Shown in pieces: positions 28,295 through 30,000 of a DNA stretch of 30,000 bases. The stretch is from positions 82,634,859 through 82,664,858 of the forward strand of contig CM031611.1 of assembly GCA_018398815.1 (NCBI GenBank), read 5' to 3'. The stretch comes from Conus ventricosus (lineage: Eukaryota > Mollusca > Gastropoda > Neogastropoda > Conidae). The position numbers and the translations under genes are program-made. The notes beneath the pieces are model-generated. The model did not search any database. It had not been told where the DNA came from and saw only the letters and a list, made by a program, of their open reading frames with translations. Positions within the stretch are counted from its first letter, which is position 1. Every line of letters starts with the position of its first letter.

Positions 28295-29632
28295 TGTCAC
28301 GGTCAAAAATAAACACAAGCAAAGTCGTGGTTAGTCGCCAGCCGGTTCGAATCGGCTTAAGCCCGACTCAGACATCCCGACGCCTTCAAGCATCGCCTCA
28401 GCCAATTTGGGCACAGGGGGGAGGCTAATCCTCATCCTCCACGGAGACGGTCCGGTCCACCCAGACAGACTAAGTGGCTGGACCGACAGGTCTCGATAGG
28501 TCTGGTCAGACATCTGGGCGCCCCACCTAGACTCATCTAGCCAATTTTACACTGACCAGTGCCCACACGTTAAGCCACACGGCGCCAGTTAAGTAGGAAA
28601 GGGGGGAAGGTAGTACGTGGTGGGGTGAAATCTAGCTAATCAATTAAATGACCAATTGACCACCACAGAGAGTAAGGCGTGTAGGCGTGACTGTCATGAT
28701 TTGAATATCCAATGGAATTTGAGGGAGATAACTTCGACTACGAGGCGGTAAAAATACTGACCAATGGTACTCGCCCTTTTTGACAGATCGGAACAGGATA
28801 AGAAGGATGTGAGAGTGGAGAACGGGGAACGAGAGAAAGAACGAACAGAGAGACAGAGAGAGAGAGGTCTGGGTGTAATCTCTGAGGAGAGAAGAGCAGA
28901 GAGATGAGGGGAGGAGAGGAGAGAACCAAGTGGAGGCATTAGCACGAGATAGTCTGCAGAGGAAGGACTTAGAGAGATGTGGCGAGAGAGAGTTGCTAAC
29001 TAATGAAGAGGAAAAGAAAGAAAAGAAAAAAAAAAAGAAAAGAAGAGCAACCATGTCCATTTGATAGGGCAGACTAGAAGAGAGAGAGAGTGCATGCGTT
29101 AATGCAGGAAGGAAGAAAGGAGAACAGATTGATGTTGATAGTCACTGTTCTATCTTAACCGGGTTCGACCTCATACTTGGCCAGCGCCACTTCCATCGGC
29201 AGTCCAACCTGACCAGTGCCAGCAGTCCAGCCTGACCGGTGCCAGCAGTCTAACCTGACCAATGCCAACGGTTGGTCGTGCTTGTGAAAGTGACAGTGAA
29301 AAGAAAAAAAAAGAAAAAGAAAAGAAAAGACAGTGATTCGTGAATAGTTAAGATCACCTGGCCAGGTAAAGTAGAAATCTATTTATACCCGGGTTAGTTA
29401 ATGATGTTTTAGATAAATGATTTTGTGAAGTTCAGGAAAGAGAGAATGTTTTATTTTGTTTGATTCCATATGCATTGATGTTTCGTTCTATGATCATGTG
29501 TAGTAAAGTTATAGACTTTACTAGTGGTTTGATGTGACGAATGCATGATATATGAATGAGATTGTAAGCAAGCTGTGAGTGTGTTTGGGCTGTGCGCTAG
29601 TCCTTCCTCCATCGACATCACCCGAGTTGACA
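28295..29632 (+). repeat. 3' LTR
   Basis: Partner of 22131-23458, beginning TGTCACGGTC and ending AGTTGACA, which passes into TA repeat. Confidence 0.92.
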
Positions 29633-29640
29633 ATATATAT

Positions 29641-29690
29641 ATATATCAATTAGAGACAAGCTTGCTCTTATGCCTTAGATTGAAAAAAAT
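29641..29690 (-). repeat. Inverted third copy of the 21878-22077 repeat
   Basis: On the minus strand it reads TTCAATCTAAGGCATAAGAG then CAAGCTTG, matching 22030-22058. It lies just right of the LTR element. Confidence 0.8.
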
Positions 29691-29692
29691 AA

Positions 29693-29767
29693 TATATATA
29701 ATATATGTGTGTATGTATATATATATATATATATTTTTTTAAAATCTCTGCTGGTATTCACTACCAT

Positions 29768-29818
<51 letters not shown>

Positions 29819-29822
29819 TATT
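29693..29822. repeat. (TA)n tracts
   Basis: TA runs at about 29693-29733 and 29773-29822, separated by about 40 unique bases. A stretch resembling the 24-bp hairpin arm (TTGTTAAAATATTTTTTTAA) follows at 29821. Confidence 0.9.
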
Positions 29823-30000
29823 GTTAAAATATTTTTTTAAATGAAGTGTTAAAATCTACAAGCTTGTTTCAATTCGATCAAGCTTGCTATCTTCAGATCT
29901 TCTGCACTATAAATTATATACTTACTGGGTTGGAATCGTATGTGTGTCTGTGTTGTACACGCTCGCGATTTTTTTTTCTTTTCCATGTAATTGATCTGAC

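Larger units (their letters stand above)
22131..29632 (+). mobile_element. Ty3/gypsy LTR retrotransposon, Gmr1-like order, decayed
   Basis: A 7.5-kb element with LTRs of about 1.33 kb at both ends (22131-23458 and 28295-29632), starting TGTCACG and ending GTTGACA in the right copy. It has a primer-binding-site candidate after the 5' LTR and a polypurine tract before the 3' LTR. Remnants inside appear in the order gag with zinc knuckle, integrase, reverse transcriptase and RNase H. Integrase upstream of reverse transcriptase is the arrangement described for Gmr1-type Ty3/gypsy elements; most Ty3/gypsy elements have it downstream. Most of the integrase core is absent, and frames are broken throughout. 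The flanks are TA tracts, so a target duplication cannot be resolved. No envelope gene is visible. Confidence 0.88.

Overview
The window looks like animal nuclear DNA rather than bacterial, viral or organellar DNA. I see no operons, rRNA, true tRNA genes or intact host protein-coding gene. It is packed with di- and trinucleotide microsatellites, long G or C runs, several tandem arrays, two tRNA-derived SINE-like repeats and three families of decayed autonomous transposon. The SINE at about 17.48-17.88 kb resembles, from memory, SINEs of marine gastropods, so a mollusc (perhaps a caenogastropod) is my best guess. That is inference, not proof.

Layout. 0-5 kb: a minus-strand SINE-like repeat (165-475), a 37-bp array, a GACA/GA block carrying an interspersed conserved motif, a 65-68-bp array, very long CA tracts, and TA/GA/GT blocks next to the first copy of an 86-bp dispersed repeat. 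5-7.1 kb: about 28 copies of a 35-bp satellite. 7.7-8.6 kb: a 257-bp hairpin built largely of microsatellite, a poly-C tract and a purine-rich repeat. 8.88-9.56 kb: a Penelope-like fragment, namely GIY-YIG endonuclease remnants between about 135-bp inverted repeats that each carry a hammerhead-ribozyme-like core. 9.6-12.1 kb: homopolymer-rich, error-like sequence including a 52-bp array. 12.1-12.9 kb: C/T-rich DNA. 13.1-14.3 kb: microsatellites and a 16-bp minisatellite present in both orientations. 14.5-14.7 kb: nested inverted repeats rich in ACGCGT. 15.2-19.6 kb: more microsatellites, a gastropod-like SINE and a dispersed repeat pair.

19.75-21.30 kb is a nearly full-length but frameshifted Tc1-like DNA transposon (DD34E) with terminal inverted repeats. 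21.3-22.13 kb is TA microsatellite holding two strong hairpins and a direct duplication. 22.13-29.63 kb is a Ty3/gypsy LTR retrotransposon with LTRs of about 1.33 kb. Its integrase remnants lie upstream of reverse transcriptase and RNase H (gag, integrase, RT, RNase H), the Gmr1-like order, with most of the integrase catalytic core missing. The end of the window returns to TA microsatellite and an inverted copy of a repeat that also lies left of the LTR element.

None of the mobile elements has an uninterrupted reading frame as given. Many differences between repeat copies are single-base indels, so assembly error and true decay cannot be separated by reading alone. Most open frames in the window are translations of CA, GA, TA or tandem repeats and are not listed as genes.
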